From the NCBI RefSeq assembly GCF_004342025.1, contig NZ_SLWN01000002.1, positions 186,001-250,000 of the forward strand: DNA of 64,000 nt, read 5' to 3'. Below the pieces are notes generated by a model. The model did not search any database, was not told the origin of the DNA, and saw only the letters and a program-made list of their open reading frames with translations. The stretch is from Kribbella steppae (lineage in GTDB: Bacteria; Actinomycetota; Actinomycetes; Propionibacteriales; Kribbellaceae). Position 1 is the first letter of the stretch; each line of letters opens with the position of its first letter. The translations under genes and the position numbers were made by a program. Shown piece by piece: positions 35,948 to 45,631 of the stretch.

Positions 35948-37561
35948 ATGAACCTTCCAGTGATCCCCGCACCCGCGACCGCGACCGCTCATGACGGGAC
36001 ATTGATCGTCGGGGCCGCTCTCGGAGTCGTCGTACAGTCGGCGGATCTCGCCGAGGTCGCCGCGCGATTCGTCGAGGACATCCAAGTCGACGCCGGTATC
36101 GCACTCTCGCCCGAGTCGGCCGGTATCACCTTGCTGATCGACGGCGACGGCATCGATGACATCGCACCCGCGGCAGGTCTTCGCGCCGACGGTCAGGCGA
36201 TCACCGACGCGGACGAACGGTACGGACTCGAGATCACCGGCGAGGGCGTACGCGTCTGGGGCCGGACCGCGGAGGCGGTGCACCGCGGGCTCACCACGCT
36301 CCGCCAACTCATCACGACCCACGCCCAGGACGGCACCGCGGCGTTGCCGACCACCCGCATCGTCGACGGGCCTCGATTCGCGTGGCGCGGGCTGTCGCTC
36401 GACGTCGTCCGCACCTTCCACGCTCCGGACGTCGTACGGCGGGTGATCGACATGTGCTCGCTGTACAAGCTCAACGTGCTGCACCTCCACCTCACCGACG
36501 ACCAGGGGTGGCGGATCGAGGTGCCGTCGCGGCCGGCGCTCACCGAGGTCGGCGCCACCGGCGCGGTTGGCGACCGTCCGGGCGGCTTCTACTCGCAGAG
36601 CGAGGTGGCCGCGCTCGTCGCGTACGCGGCGGAGCGCTTCGTGACGGTGGTGCCCGAGATCGACATGCCCGGCCATACGTCGGCGGTGTTCAGCGCGTAC
36701 CCCGAGCTCGCGCCGGCGGAGATCCGCTCCATCGATCTCGGCAACGGGTCCAGCATCCAGCTCAGCACCCTTGACCCTGATCGGGACGAGACGTGGGCGT
36801 TCGTCGAGGACGTGCTGGATGCCGTGATCCCGCAGTTCCCGCAGAGCGCGTACGTGCACATCGGTGCGGACGAGACATGGGGTATGTCCGACGAGGCGCA
36901 CGCATCCTTCGTCGAGCAGGCCGCCGCGCTCGTCCGGGCCCGCGGGAAGCGGGTGGTCGGCTGGCAGGAGGTCGCCCGAGCCGCGATCAGCTCCGATGAC
37001 GTAGTGCAGTACTGGATGGATGTCGCCGAGGCCGAGTCGGCGGACAGCGACAAGGCTGCCTCGATGCTGCCGCCGGACCTGCTGCCGATCCTCGTCGAGG
37101 GTCTGCGGAAGGCGAAGCACGACGCCCCGAAGGCACTCGCCCAGGGCGCTCGACTGCTCGTCTCGCCGACCACCTGGCTGTACTTCGACCGTCCGCACGC
37201 CGACGCGTCGTCCGATCCGGGGCAGGAGGAGGCACGGAAGCGGGTCGGCCTGCCGTTCTACCCGGCGGCGTCGATTCGCGACGGCGTCGAGTGGGACCCG
37301 GTCGAGAACACGCCGGGAGTGCAGACAGAGGATCAGCTCGCCGGCGTCGAAGCAGCTGTCTGGTGCGAAACCATCGCGACGTCCGACGAGCTCGAGTTCA
37401 CGCTGCTCCCCCGTCTCGCCGGCGCCGCGGAGAAGGCCTGGACCCGCCAGACCTCCACCGACTGGTCCGATTACGCCACCCGCCTGGGCCGCCAGTCTCT
37501 GACCTGGAAGCACCGCGGCTGGACCTGGTTCCAGTCGGTGGAGATCAACTGGGCGCCTTAA
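35948..37561 (+). CDS. GH20 beta-N-acetylhexosaminidase (intracellular)
   Basis: A 537-residue GH20 enzyme. It has the N-terminal GH20b alpha-beta domain with TLRQLITTHAQDG, then the barrel with FAWRGLSLDVVR, HLHLTDDQGWRIE and the catalytic pair Asp308-Glu309 in YVHIGADETWG. Tryptophans of the substrate pocket appear in VVGWQEVA and TTWLYFD. No signal peptide is seen, so it probably cleaves imported chitobiose or N-acetylhexosaminides. GGAG precedes the ATG at 35948; a GTG at 35891 is a weaker alternative. The stop overlaps that of the convergent GH27 gene. Confidence 0.92.
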   Translation: MNLPVIPAPATATAHDGTLIVGAALGVVVQSADLAEVAARFVEDIQVDAGIALSPESAGITLLIDGDGIDDIAPAAGLRADGQAITDADERYGLEITGEGVRVWGRTAEAVHRGLTTLRQLITTHAQDGTAALPTTRIVDGPRFAWRGLSLDVVRTFHAPDVVRRVIDMCSLYKLNVLHLHLTDDQGWRIEVPSRPALTEVGATGAVGDRPGGFYSQSEVAALVAYAAERFVTVVPEIDMPGHTSAVFSAYPELAPAEIRSIDLGNGSSIQLSTLDPDRDETWAFVEDVLDAVIPQFPQSAYVHIGADETWGMSDEAHASFVEQAAALVRARGKRVVGWQEVARAAISSDDVVQYWMDVAEAESADSDKAASMLPPDLLPILVEGLRKAKHDAPKALAQGARLLVSPTTWLYFDRPHADASSDPGQEEARKRVGLPFYPAASIRDGVEWDPVENTPGVQTEDQLAGVEAAVWCETIATSDELEFTLLPRLAGAAEKAWTRQTSTDWSDYATRLGRQSLTWKHRGWTWFQSVEINWAP

Positions 37562-39630
37562 CAGGTCGCGGTCGGCGCGGCCCAGTCGGCCCGGTCGTTG
37601 TACCCGCCGTCGCCCGCATCGCCGACGAAGAGGTCGAGGACGCGTACGCCGGTGAGGTCGACGTCGACCGGCTTCGGGTGGTCCCGATCGACAACGCCGC
37701 TGTCATACAGAACCTTGCCGTCACCAATCACCTGGAACGTCGCGGTACCGCCTTCCGGCCCGACGTTCCGTACCGCGTCGTCGATGCCGACAGTCGCGGT
37801 CAGCCGCGTGCAGGCCTTGCCCAGGTAGTAGCGGACAGTCGACGGCGAAGCGACACCGATACCAGTCGGGTACGTCGTCCCGGCCAGGCTGATCGGGGAT
37901 CCGCCACCGACGCTCTCGTCCACGGTCGGCGACATCCAGCCGCTGGTCGCGGTGATCCAGTCGTGGTGGGACAGAGCGACCGTTCCGTCCGGCGGCTCCG
38001 GTGCGACCACGACAGGTGACACGGTCGTCTGCCGCTGGACGCCGTACCCGATGGTCTCGTACGACGTCGATGCGGTGAGGCTCGCGGATCCGGGGGCGGC
38101 GCCGGCGGGGAGCTTCACGGTGAATGTGAAGGTCGCCTGCTCGCCGCCGGGGAGGTACTCCGGTGCCGTGGTCAACGACTTCACGGTCCACCCGCTGCCA
38201 CCAGCAACCTTCACCGCCGGCTTGAAGACCGGCAGCAGGCCATCGTTGCGGACAGCAACCTGAACGGTCAGTTCGTCGCCACCGGCAACCACCGGTGCGA
38301 CACCCTCGGGCTGCGCGTCCGTGCCGACCTTGGTCACCTGCGGAATCCCCGCAGTCACATGCGGGATGCCGGGTACGCCGCGAGCCGGCTGGACGCGGAA
38401 GAGCGCCGTACCGTGGGCCGGGACCGCCGCGCTGATCGTGCCGGCGCTCTCGGTGACGGCGTTCGTCCAGGCGTTCTTCAGCGTGAACCGCGCACCCGAC
38501 AGACCGACCGCGGCAGCCGTCGTGGTCACGGTCTTCGCGCTGTCACCACGGTTCAGCAGGACGACTGCGCGCCCGCCGTCCGCGAGTCGCTTCACCCACG
38601 TCTCCGTCGTACCGGCCGCGCCGACACGAACGGCCTGGACCGCGGCCCGGTCCTGGTTGATCGCGATCACATCCGGATCGGTCAGGGTGGCAATCGAGGT
38701 CGTGCTCAGCTTGCGGACATCGCTACCGATGACGAGCGGCGCCGCGGCCACGGCCCACAGCGTGAACTGACTGCGGAACTCCTCGTCCGACATACCGAGC
38801 TCAGGACCGAGGTAGTCGGGGTCGCTGAACGCACCCGGCTTCACGACCTCGGGGTGACGCGCGTTGGCGTCGTAGTTGCGCAGTACGTCCTTGAACTTGA
38901 TGTCACCGAGGAACCCGACGTCGGTGTACGTCCGCCACGATTGCGCGATCCCGGGAGCGTACGACCACGAGTTGATCGACTGCTGGGACTCCGGGTAGTT
39001 GCCCCAGTCCGGCGAGGTGACCGGGTTGCAGAGGTTGAAGATCATCGGCCGGTGGCTCGCGTTGTTCCGCAGGGCCTGGGCGAACTCGGTGAACACGGTC
39101 TTCGGATCGAGGTCCGCCGCGATGCCGCAGAGGTAGTCGACCTTGACCGCGTCGAAGCCCCAGGCCGCGAACTGGTCCGCGTCACGCTGGTAGTAGCCGC
39201 CGCTGCCGAGCCCGCACTTGCCGGGGATGTACGGACCGGCGTCGGTGTAGATGCCGGCTTTCAGCCCCTTGCTGTGGATGTAGTCGACGAGCGGCTTCAG
39301 CCCGTTCGGGAACTTCGCCGCGTTCGGCTGCAGGTCACCGGCCGCACTCCGCGGTACGTCGGCCTGCCAGCCACCGTCGAGCCAGACGATGTCGTAGCCG
39401 GCTTTCGCCAGCCCGCGGCTCACCAACGAGTCGGCGACCGACTTGATCGTGTCCTCGGTGAAGTCGCCGGCGAGACCGTAGTACGTGTTCCAGCCCATGT
39501 ACGGCGTCGGGCTCACTACGTCGGTCTGTTGCGTTGTACTCGTTGTCGTCGCGGTGGCCGACGTCGTACTGGTGACGAGTGCGGCGGTCACCAGGACGGC
39601 CGCGATCACCCGACCGAGAAGTCGCTTCAT
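37558..39630 (-). CDS. secreted GH27 alpha-galactosidase with C-terminal NPCBM domain
   Basis: A 690-residue precursor with a signal peptide (MKRLLGRVIAAVLVTAALVTS). The GH27 barrel has PYMGWNTYYGL, GYDIVWLDGGW, KAGIYTDAG and the nucleophile Asp165 in VKVDYLCG, with FSDPDYLG for the acid/base loop. An antiparallel C-terminal domain and NEW3-type alpha-galactosidase-associated domain precede an NPCBM/CBM51-like module (about residues 550-690). It should release galactose from alpha-galactosides outside the cell. It is the last gene of the five-gene operon, 32 nt after GH36. Confidence 0.94.
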   Translation of the reverse strand: MKRLLGRVIAAVLVTAALVTSTTSATATTTSTTQQTDVVSPTPYMGWNTYYGLAGDFTEDTIKSVADSLVSRGLAKAGYDIVWLDGGWQADVPRSAAGDLQPNAAKFPNGLKPLVDYIHSKGLKAGIYTDAGPYIPGKCGLGSGGYYQRDADQFAAWGFDAVKVDYLCGIAADLDPKTVFTEFAQALRNNASHRPMIFNLCNPVTSPDWGNYPESQQSINSWSYAPGIAQSWRTYTDVGFLGDIKFKDVLRNYDANARHPEVVKPGAFSDPDYLGPELGMSDEEFRSQFTLWAVAAAPLVIGSDVRKLSTTSIATLTDPDVIAINQDRAAVQAVRVGAAGTTETWVKRLADGGRAVVLLNRGDSAKTVTTTAAAVGLSGARFTLKNAWTNAVTESAGTISAAVPAHGTALFRVQPARGVPGIPHVTAGIPQVTKVGTDAQPEGVAPVVAGGDELTVQVAVRNDGLLPVFKPAVKVAGGSGWTVKSLTTAPEYLPGGEQATFTFTVKLPAGAAPGSASLTASTSYETIGYGVQRQTTVSPVVVAPEPPDGTVALSHHDWITATSGWMSPTVDESVGGGSPISLAGTTYPTGIGVASPSTVRYYLGKACTRLTATVGIDDAVRNVGPEGGTATFQVIGDGKVLYDSGVVDRDHPKPVDVDLTGVRVLDLFVGDAGDGGYNDRADWAAPTATC

Positions 39631-39662
39631 CTGTTGTCCTTTGCTGCCGTTGAGCGGAACGG

Positions 39663-41657
39663 TCAGTCGAGTGCTTCGACGACCAGGCAGTTCGAGTCGG
39701 TCGAGCCGTCCCAGCGGACGCCGACCTGCAGCAGATAGCTGCCCGGGTGGATCTCGTCGCCCACCCGGTAGTTCGTCGCGGGATCCAACTGGACGAGCGG
39801 CACGCGTCGCGGCCTGGTCGGCAACGTCCCGCGCACGTTGCCGTCACCCGTCTCCCACAGAAACACCACGGACCGGTCGGCACCGACGTACTGCAGACCG
39901 GCGCCCAGGTCATACACGTTGCCGTTAACAACCACATCGCGGATCGTCTTGTACTGGGCGATATGGCGTTGCGCCGTCTTGAGCTGATCGTCGGTCCACC
40001 GGGACAGGTCGGCGCCGATCCCGAGCACACCCGACATCGCCACGTGGAACCGGAAGTCGAGCGACCGCTCGCGGCCGTCATGGGTACCGACGGCATCGGT
40101 CACCCACGAGCTCATCAGGTGCGGCGCGTAGCCGGTCAGGAAACCCCGCTGGATCCTGAGCCGATCCAGCGGGGCCGTGTTGTCACTCGGCCACAGCGTA
40201 TCGACCCGGGCGGCTATCCCGAGGTCGACGCGTGCGCCGCCGCCTGCGCAGCCCTCGACGTACACGCCGGGATGCTCGGCCCGCAGCCGGTCGAGGATCG
40301 CGTACAGGTTGGCGACAACGCGACCGTCGAGGTCCCGTCGCTGATCGCCGGCGTCGAGCCGCGGCCGGTTCGCATCCCACTTCAGATACTTGATCTGGTA
40401 CGACGACAGCAGCCGATCGAGCGTCGCCCAGATGAACTCGGCGACATCGTCACGGCTCAGATCGAGCAGCAGCTGGTTGCGAACCTGGAGCGGCTCCCGA
40501 CCGTCGGTGCGCAGGATCCAGTCCGGATGCTCGGCCGCCAGCGCCGACCCCGGGCTGACCGACTCCGGCTCGACCCACAACCCGAAGTCCAGCCCGATCT
40601 CGTCGAGTTGCGTGATGAACGTGTCGAGACCGTCGGGGAACTTGGCCGGATCGACCTCCCAGTCCCCGAGTCCATGGCGGTCGTCAGTCCGCCCGGTGAA
40701 CCAGCCGTCGTCGACCACGAACGTTTCCACGCCGATGGCCGCGGCCTTTTGAGCCAGCTCGAGCTGCTGCTCCGCGCGTACGTCGAACTCGGTCGCGAAC
40801 CAGGAGTTGTACAGAATCTTCGGCGTGCTTCGGCGGGAGAAGGTCCGCTGATAGTCGTGGAAGGCGCGCGCCACGCCCTCGAGTCCCTCGGCGCTGCACA
40901 CCCCGACGGCCTTCGGCGAGACCCACGACTCCTCCGGCGCCAGCCGCAGCCCCAATGTGGACGGAGCCCGCCCTGCCTGGATCCGCGTCTGCCCAGTGGT
41001 GTCCACCTCGGCCGACATCTCCCACGACCCAGTCCACGCCAGCTGCACGCCGTACGACGCGTCACTGCCTTCGACCGAGAGGAACGGGGAGTAGGAGTGC
41101 CCGGTGATCCCCTGTTGACTGCCGATGCTGAATCGCCCGCGATCGAGCGTCACCTCGGCCTGCTCGAACTCGCTGTTCCACTCGCCCCACAGATACCGGA
41201 GCGGCCCTCTCGTGGGGATCACGAAGGCGGCCGAGTCGTGCCGGTGCAGGGTGAGCTCATCGGCACTGTCGTTGTGCACCGAGACCCACCGCTCCACCGC
41301 ATCCCCGACCATCCGGTAGTGCAGCACAACCCACACCGACCGCAGCTCGTCCTGGAACTCCAGTTGCAGCTCATCCCCCGACTGCACACCGGCGAACGTC
41401 GGACGAAGTTCGTCGGAGCCCTCGGCGCCGGTGACAACCAGCTCTACAGGCGACGCGAACCGGACGCCTCGGGCTGCGTACTCCAGCGGCTCGACATCGG
41501 CTCGTGGGAGGAAGTGTTCAGTGCCAACCGGGGCAACCGTCGAGGGGCCTTCGGCCACCGCATGTGGGCCCCAGGCAACCAGCTCGGCCCATTGACCGTG
41601 CTCCGGGACACCGACGACGTACGATGTCGTTGCACCGCGCACCGTCCACGTCTTCAC
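39663..41657 (-). CDS. GH36 alpha-galactosidase (intracellular)
   Basis: A 664-residue GH36 enzyme: N-terminal beta-supersandwich, then the barrel with FVVDDGWFTGR, GLWVEPESVSPGS, the nucleophile Asp428 in YLKWDANRP and the acid/base region LWPSDNTAPLDRLRIQRG. No signal peptide is present, so it acts on imported melibiose, raffinose or related sugars. The GTG at 41657 overlaps the stop of the permease gene (GTGA). The much longer upstream frame runs antisense to nothing but through the permease gene in another frame and is spurious. Confidence 0.95.
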   Translation of the reverse strand: MKTWTVRGATTSYVVGVPEHGQWAELVAWGPHAVAEGPSTVAPVGTEHFLPRADVEPLEYAARGVRFASPVELVVTGAEGSDELRPTFAGVQSGDELQLEFQDELRSVWVVLHYRMVGDAVERWVSVHNDSADELTLHRHDSAAFVIPTRGPLRYLWGEWNSEFEQAEVTLDRGRFSIGSQQGITGHSYSPFLSVEGSDASYGVQLAWTGSWEMSAEVDTTGQTRIQAGRAPSTLGLRLAPEESWVSPKAVGVCSAEGLEGVARAFHDYQRTFSRRSTPKILYNSWFATEFDVRAEQQLELAQKAAAIGVETFVVDDGWFTGRTDDRHGLGDWEVDPAKFPDGLDTFITQLDEIGLDFGLWVEPESVSPGSALAAEHPDWILRTDGREPLQVRNQLLLDLSRDDVAEFIWATLDRLLSSYQIKYLKWDANRPRLDAGDQRRDLDGRVVANLYAILDRLRAEHPGVYVEGCAGGGARVDLGIAARVDTLWPSDNTAPLDRLRIQRGFLTGYAPHLMSSWVTDAVGTHDGRERSLDFRFHVAMSGVLGIGADLSRWTDDQLKTAQRHIAQYKTIRDVVVNGNVYDLGAGLQYVGADRSVVFLWETGDGNVRGTLPTRPRRVPLVQLDPATNYRVGDEIHPGSYLLQVGVRWDGSTDSNCLVVEALD

Positions 41658-42475
41658 TTGACGGCTCCGATCGCGAGTCCGCCGACGAAGTGCTTCTGGA
41701 ACCGGAGGAAGACGGCGACGGTCGGGACCGCGGCGATCACGGTACCGGCGGCGATCACGTTCCAGGACGAGACGAACAGCCCTTGCAGACCGAGCAGCGC
41801 CGGCGTGACCGGCATCTTCTCGCCGGAGCGAATGACCGTGATCGACCAGAGCAGATCGTTGAAGATCCAGGTGAACGACAGCGCACCGAGCGCCGCCAGC
41901 GCCGGCCGGGTCAGCGGCAGGATCACACTCGCGTAGATCTTCCCCGGCCCGGCCCCGTCGATCGTCGCCGCCTCCTGGATCTCCCGCGGCAGGTCCCGCA
42001 TGAAGCCGTGCAGCACGAACGTGTAGAACCCCAGGCCGAAGCCGACGTGGACGGCGATCAGTGCGATGAGTGTGTCGTAGTACCCGATCAGTTCCACGAA
42101 CCGCGAGATCGGGATCAGCAGGATCTGCGGCGGCAGCAGGTTCCCCATCAACATCAGCAGCAGCACGGTCCGCCGGAACGGAATGTTGTACCTCGCCAGC
42201 CCGTACGCCGCCACCGACGCGAGCCCGAGACTGAGGAGCACCGCCGGGATCGTCACCAGCAGACTGTTGATCAAGGCCCGGAACTCGTCCGCGTCCTCCC
42301 ACGCCGACCTGTACGTCGAGAACGTGAACGAATGCGGCAGCGACCCGAGCCCGTTCGCCGCGACATCGTCGAAGCTGCGGAACGAGATCACGATCACCCA
42401 GAGGATCGGCGCGACCCACAGGAAGGAGACCAGCCCCATCGCCACGTGGTAGCCGGAGGTCTTGAGGCGATTCAT
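41654..42475 (-). CDS. carbohydrate ABC transporter permease (MalG type)
   Basis: A 273-residue permease with six predicted helices. The EAA loop reads REIQEAATIDGAGPGKIYASVILPL, the carbohydrate CUT1 form. The N-terminus (RLKTSGYHVAMGLVSFLWVAPILWV) and RYNIPFRRTVLLLMLMGNLLPPQ are typical of MalG-like subunits. It overlaps the upstream permease and the downstream GH36 gene by four bases each. No ATPase gene is in the operon, so a shared MsiK-like ATPase encoded elsewhere is expected. Confidence 0.94.
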   Translation of the reverse strand: MNRLKTSGYHVAMGLVSFLWVAPILWVIVISFRSFDDVAANGLGSLPHSFTFSTYRSAWEDADEFRALINSLLVTIPAVLLSLGLASVAAYGLARYNIPFRRTVLLLMLMGNLLPPQILLIPISRFVELIGYYDTLIALIAVHVGFGLGFYTFVLHGFMRDLPREIQEAATIDGAGPGKIYASVILPLTRPALAALGALSFTWIFNDLLWSITVIRSGEKMPVTPALLGLQGLFVSSWNVIAAGTVIAAVPTVAVFLRFQKHFVGGLAIGAVK

Positions 42476-43419
42476 GTCTCCTCCCGGAAGGCACGGATCA
42501 GGTAGCCGAGGATCACGGCCAGTGCGAGCAGGAAGATCACCACGGCCAGCGCGGACGCGTACCCCAGCTGGGTGGACTGGAACGCGGTCGAGTACATGTA
42601 CGTGCTGAGCAGCTCGGACGAGTGGTACGGGCCGCCTTTCGTCATCGACCAGACGATGTCGAACGACCGGAGCGAGTCGATCACGATCACCGACAGCACG
42701 ACCGAGTTCACGCCCTTGAGCTGCGGGATCGTCACGTACAAGGTCCGCTGCCAGGCCGAGGCGCCGTCCACCTTCGCCGCTTCGTACAGCGCGGGGTCGA
42801 CAGCCTTGAGGCCGGCCAGGTACAGCACCATCACGTAGCCGATCTGACGCCAGAGGGCCGGCACGATCACGGCGTACAGGGCGGTGTCGGGGTCAGCGAG
42901 CCACGGCCGGATGAAGTCACCCAGACCCACGGTCCGCAGGACGGTGTCGACCAGGCCGTCCGGCTGGTAGAAGACGCGCCAGATCAGCGCGGTGACCACC
43001 AGCGAGAAGACGACCGGTGTGAACAGCGCGGCGCGGTAGATGCCGACGCCGCGGCGTTCCCGCTGCAGCAGCAACGCCATCCCGAACCCGCCGACCACAC
43101 TCAGCCCGCCGAACAGCACGAGCCAGATCGCGGTGTTCTTCAGCGCGGTCCGGAAGATCGGATCCGACACCATGTCGCTGAAGTTGCCGACGCCGACGAA
43201 CCTCGGCGCCGACAACCCGTCCCAGCTGGTCAACGCCAGCCAGAACCCCTGCAGCGCCGGCCAGAACACCCACACTGCCTCAACCGCGAACGGCACAAAC
43301 ACGAACACGAGGATGAGCGGGGAGAAGCGCCGCTGCCGGGTACGGCGGGACGCTCCTCCGCCGGCCCGAGGCGCGGACCGGCGCGGAGGCGACGCCGTCT
43401 CGGTCACCGTGGAAGTCAC
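42472..43419 (-). CDS. carbohydrate ABC transporter permease (MalF type)
   Basis: A 315-residue CUT1 permease with a cytoplasmic basic N-terminus (RRSAPRAGGGASRRTRQRR), six helices and the EAA loop ALYEAAKVDGASAWQRTLYVTIPQL. A GTG start overlaps the stop of the binding-protein gene (GTGA). With the MalG-type partner it forms the membrane channel for alpha-galactosides. Confidence 0.94.
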   Translation of the reverse strand: MTSTVTETASPPRRSAPRAGGGASRRTRQRRFSPLILVFVFVPFAVEAVWVFWPALQGFWLALTSWDGLSAPRFVGVGNFSDMVSDPIFRTALKNTAIWLVLFGGLSVVGGFGMALLLQRERRGVGIYRAALFTPVVFSLVVTALIWRVFYQPDGLVDTVLRTVGLGDFIRPWLADPDTALYAVIVPALWRQIGYVMVLYLAGLKAVDPALYEAAKVDGASAWQRTLYVTIPQLKGVNSVVLSVIVIDSLRSFDIVWSMTKGGPYHSSELLSTYMYSTAFQSTQLGYASALAVVIFLLALAVILGYLIRAFREET

Positions 43420-44699
43420 GCTTTGAAGACCTTTTCGGCCGCTGCCTGCCAGTCCTTCAGGATCTTGTCGATCTGGTCCGGCTTGTCCAGGAACTTGGTG
43501 AGGGCGGCGTCGGCGGTCGGCTGCAGGGCGTCACTCGAGTCGCGGTTGAAGAACTGCGTCAACTCGGCCGCGCTCTCGATCATCGCCTTGCCCTTCTTGA
43601 CCAGCGGTGTGTCGGCGGCCTTCCCGTCCGGGTTCGCCGGGATCGCCGTACCCGAGGAGTTCTGCACATAGATCTCCTGCGCCTCGGCCGTTGCCAGCCA
43701 GGTCATGAACTTCTTCACCGCCTCCGGGTCCTTCGCCTTCTTCGACGCGAAGTACCCGTCCGTCGGCGCTTCTTCGGCCACCGGTACGCCCGCATCGATG
43801 ATCGGGAACTGGAAGAAGTCGATGTCGTCCAGCGCGTCCTTCGGCGCGGAGTCGGCGAAGAACGTGCCGATCAGGAACATCCCGGTCTTACCCGCCAGCA
43901 GCGCCGACGTCGCCTCCTGGAACGGGAACGACTTGCCCTTCGGGTCGAAGTACGGCAGCACCTCGCGCCACTTGGTGAAGACCGCCTTCACCTTCGGGTC
44001 GTCGAAGCGGCCCTCGCCGGCCAGCAACTGCCGGTGGAACGGCGCGCCGTTGATCCGGATGTTCAGGTAGTCGAACCAGGCCGACGCGACCCACGGCGTG
44101 TCACCGAGACCGATGCCGATCGGCGGGATGCCCTTGCCCTGGATCGTCTTGCAGACCTGGACGAACTCGTCCCACGTCTTCGGCGGCGTCACGCCCCACT
44201 TGGCGAAGTTCGACTTCCGGTAGAACATGCCCCACCAGTAGTAGCTGGTCGGTACGAAGATCTTCTGCCCGTTGCTGCTGGTGGACAGCGTCTGCATCGA
44301 CTGCGGGTAGTTCTTCAGCCCGTCCCACACGCTGGTGACGTCGAGCAGCAGGTCCTTCTTCGCGTACGAGTCCGCGACCGAACCGGCGTACCAGGTGTAG
44401 ACGTCCGGCGGATTCGCCGAGGTGAGGTACGTCGGCAGCTGGGTCCGGAAGATCTCCGACGCGACCGTGTTCAACTTGACCTGAGAACCGCCGGTTTTGT
44501 TGTACGCAGCAACGAGCTTCTCCATCGCGGCCTTCGCCTGCTCACTGGAGAGGTTCGACTGCAGCGCGAGCTCCCCAGTGGCCGCACTACCGCTGCCCGG
44601 ACTCTTCGTCGAGGTCGCACAGCCGGGCACAAGGGCGGCTGCCCCGAGCACTCCGAGCCCCTTGAGGAACGTCCGCCGATCTGCTGCCAGACCCGTCAT
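43416..44699 (-). CDS. Tat-exported sugar-binding lipoprotein
   Basis: A 427-residue CUT1 binding protein. The N-terminus MTGLAADRRTFLKGLGVLG has a twin-arginine motif (RRTFLK) followed by a lipobox ending LVPGCATS, so it is a Tat-dependent lipoprotein. The body has the family 1 pattern (KLNTVASEIFRTQLPTYL, PPDVYTWYAG, KTWDEFVQVCKTI, KTGMFLIGTFFADSAP). The start at 44699 has AGGAG 7 nt upstream. As first gene of the operon with two alpha-galactosidases it probably binds melibiose, raffinose or galactosylglycerol-like sugars. Confidence 0.93.
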   Translation of the reverse strand: MTGLAADRRTFLKGLGVLGAAALVPGCATSTKSPGSGSAATGELALQSNLSSEQAKAAMEKLVAAYNKTGGSQVKLNTVASEIFRTQLPTYLTSANPPDVYTWYAGSVADSYAKKDLLLDVTSVWDGLKNYPQSMQTLSTSSNGQKIFVPTSYYWWGMFYRKSNFAKWGVTPPKTWDEFVQVCKTIQGKGIPPIGIGLGDTPWVASAWFDYLNIRINGAPFHRQLLAGEGRFDDPKVKAVFTKWREVLPYFDPKGKSFPFQEATSALLAGKTGMFLIGTFFADSAPKDALDDIDFFQFPIIDAGVPVAEEAPTDGYFASKKAKDPEAVKKFMTWLATAEAQEIYVQNSSGTAIPANPDGKAADTPLVKKGKAMIESAAELTQFFNRDSSDALQPTADAALTKFLDKPDQIDKILKDWQAAAEKVFKA

Positions 44700-44768
44700 T
44701 GCCAACTCCTGAAATCGCCTCGCCGGCCGTGCCAGTCGAGTGAGTGGTGTGTTGCCGACGATCTTGCG

Positions 44769-44809
44769 GCGAGCGCTCGCAGGTGTCAATATTAATTCGT
44801 AAATTACGA
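44769..44809. promoter_or_regulatory. divergent promoter region with two palindromes
   Basis: GCGAGCGCTCGC (44769-44780) is a perfect 12-bp palindrome with a LacI-like core. TCGTAAATTACGA (44797-44809) is a 13-bp palindrome with TNGT/ACNA ends like FadR-type GntR sites, in an AT-rich patch. They lie between the transporter operon and the SDR-gntR operon, so the GntR protein encoded at 45628 is the obvious candidate for the second. Confidence 0.65.
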
Positions 44810-44908
44810 GCAAATCACTTGACCTGGCGAGGGCATCACGGTCAACTGGTGCCTCGTTCATCGGTGCACGGCTCGTTGTCGGAGCCGGGTTGGCCTGAGG
44901 AGGCGCGG

Positions 44909-45631
44909 GTGCGGTTGGCGGGGCGGGTGATCGTGGTGACCGGGGCCGCGTCCGGAATCGGTGCGGCCTGCGTCGAGCGGCTGCTGGCCGACGGCGCGTC
45001 GGTGGTGCAGGTCGACGTACAGCCGTGCAAGGAGGTCCCGGGCCGGGCGATCGCCGTACTGGGTGATGTCGCGGCGCCCGACACCTGGGCCGAGGTGCGC
45101 TCACGCGGCCGCGACGAGCTCGGCCCGATCGACGGACTCGTCAGCAACGCGGTCTTCGTCGACGTGAAACCGGCCCACGAACTGTCGCCGCCGTCCTGGC
45201 AACGGCAGCTCGACGTCAACCTGACCGCAGCCTTCCTCGGCTTCCAGACCTTGTACGACGACCTCGCGGCCGGCGCCGGGTCCGTCGTGCTGGTTTCGTC
45301 GGTGCACGCGCTGATCGGCCTACCGGGCCACCCTGCCTACGCGGCGACCAAGGGCGCCTTGATTGCGCTCGGACGCCAACTCGCCGTCGAGTACGGCGGC
45401 TCCATCCGGGTGAACACTGTGCTGCCTGGCCCGATCGAGACCGCGATGTGGGACCGTGTCGATGACGAGGGCCGGGAACAGAGTGCGAAGGCGACGGCGG
45501 TCGGGCGGCTCGGGCGGCCGGACGAGGTGGGGCAGGTGGTGGCATTCCTCTTGTCGGAGGAAGCGTCGTACGTGACCGCCGCCAGTCTGGTGGTCGACGG
45601 TGGTTGGTCCGCGGTGAAGGACTCGGCATGA
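44909..45631 (+). CDS. SDR family dehydrogenase (possible galactose 1-dehydrogenase)
   Basis: A 240-residue short-chain dehydrogenase with VTGAASGIGAACVERLL, the Ser in VVLVSSVHALIG, the YxxxK in YAATKGALI and VNTVLPGPIETAMW. The GTG start follows TGAGGAGG; the longer frame is untranslated leader. Its operon continues with a GntR regulator and a DgoD-like dehydratase, so oxidation of galactose to galactonolactone is the likely reaction (inference from context; the sequence alone does not fix the substrate). Confidence 0.88.
   Translation: MRLAGRVIVVTGAASGIGAACVERLLADGASVVQVDVQPCKEVPGRAIAVLGDVAAPDTWAEVRSRGRDELGPIDGLVSNAVFVDVKPAHELSPPSWQRQLDVNLTAAFLGFQTLYDDLAAGAGSVVLVSSVHALIGLPGHPAYAATKGALIALGRQLAVEYGGSIRVNTVLPGPIETAMWDRVDDEGREQSAKATAVGRLGRPDEVGQVVAFLLSEEASYVTAASLVVDGGWSAVKDSA

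Noticed and set aside
39663..42494. A 943-residue minus-strand frame
   Set aside because: The N-terminal ~280 residues are Arg/Gly-rich out-of-frame reading of the permease gene; GH36 starts at the GTG at 41657.
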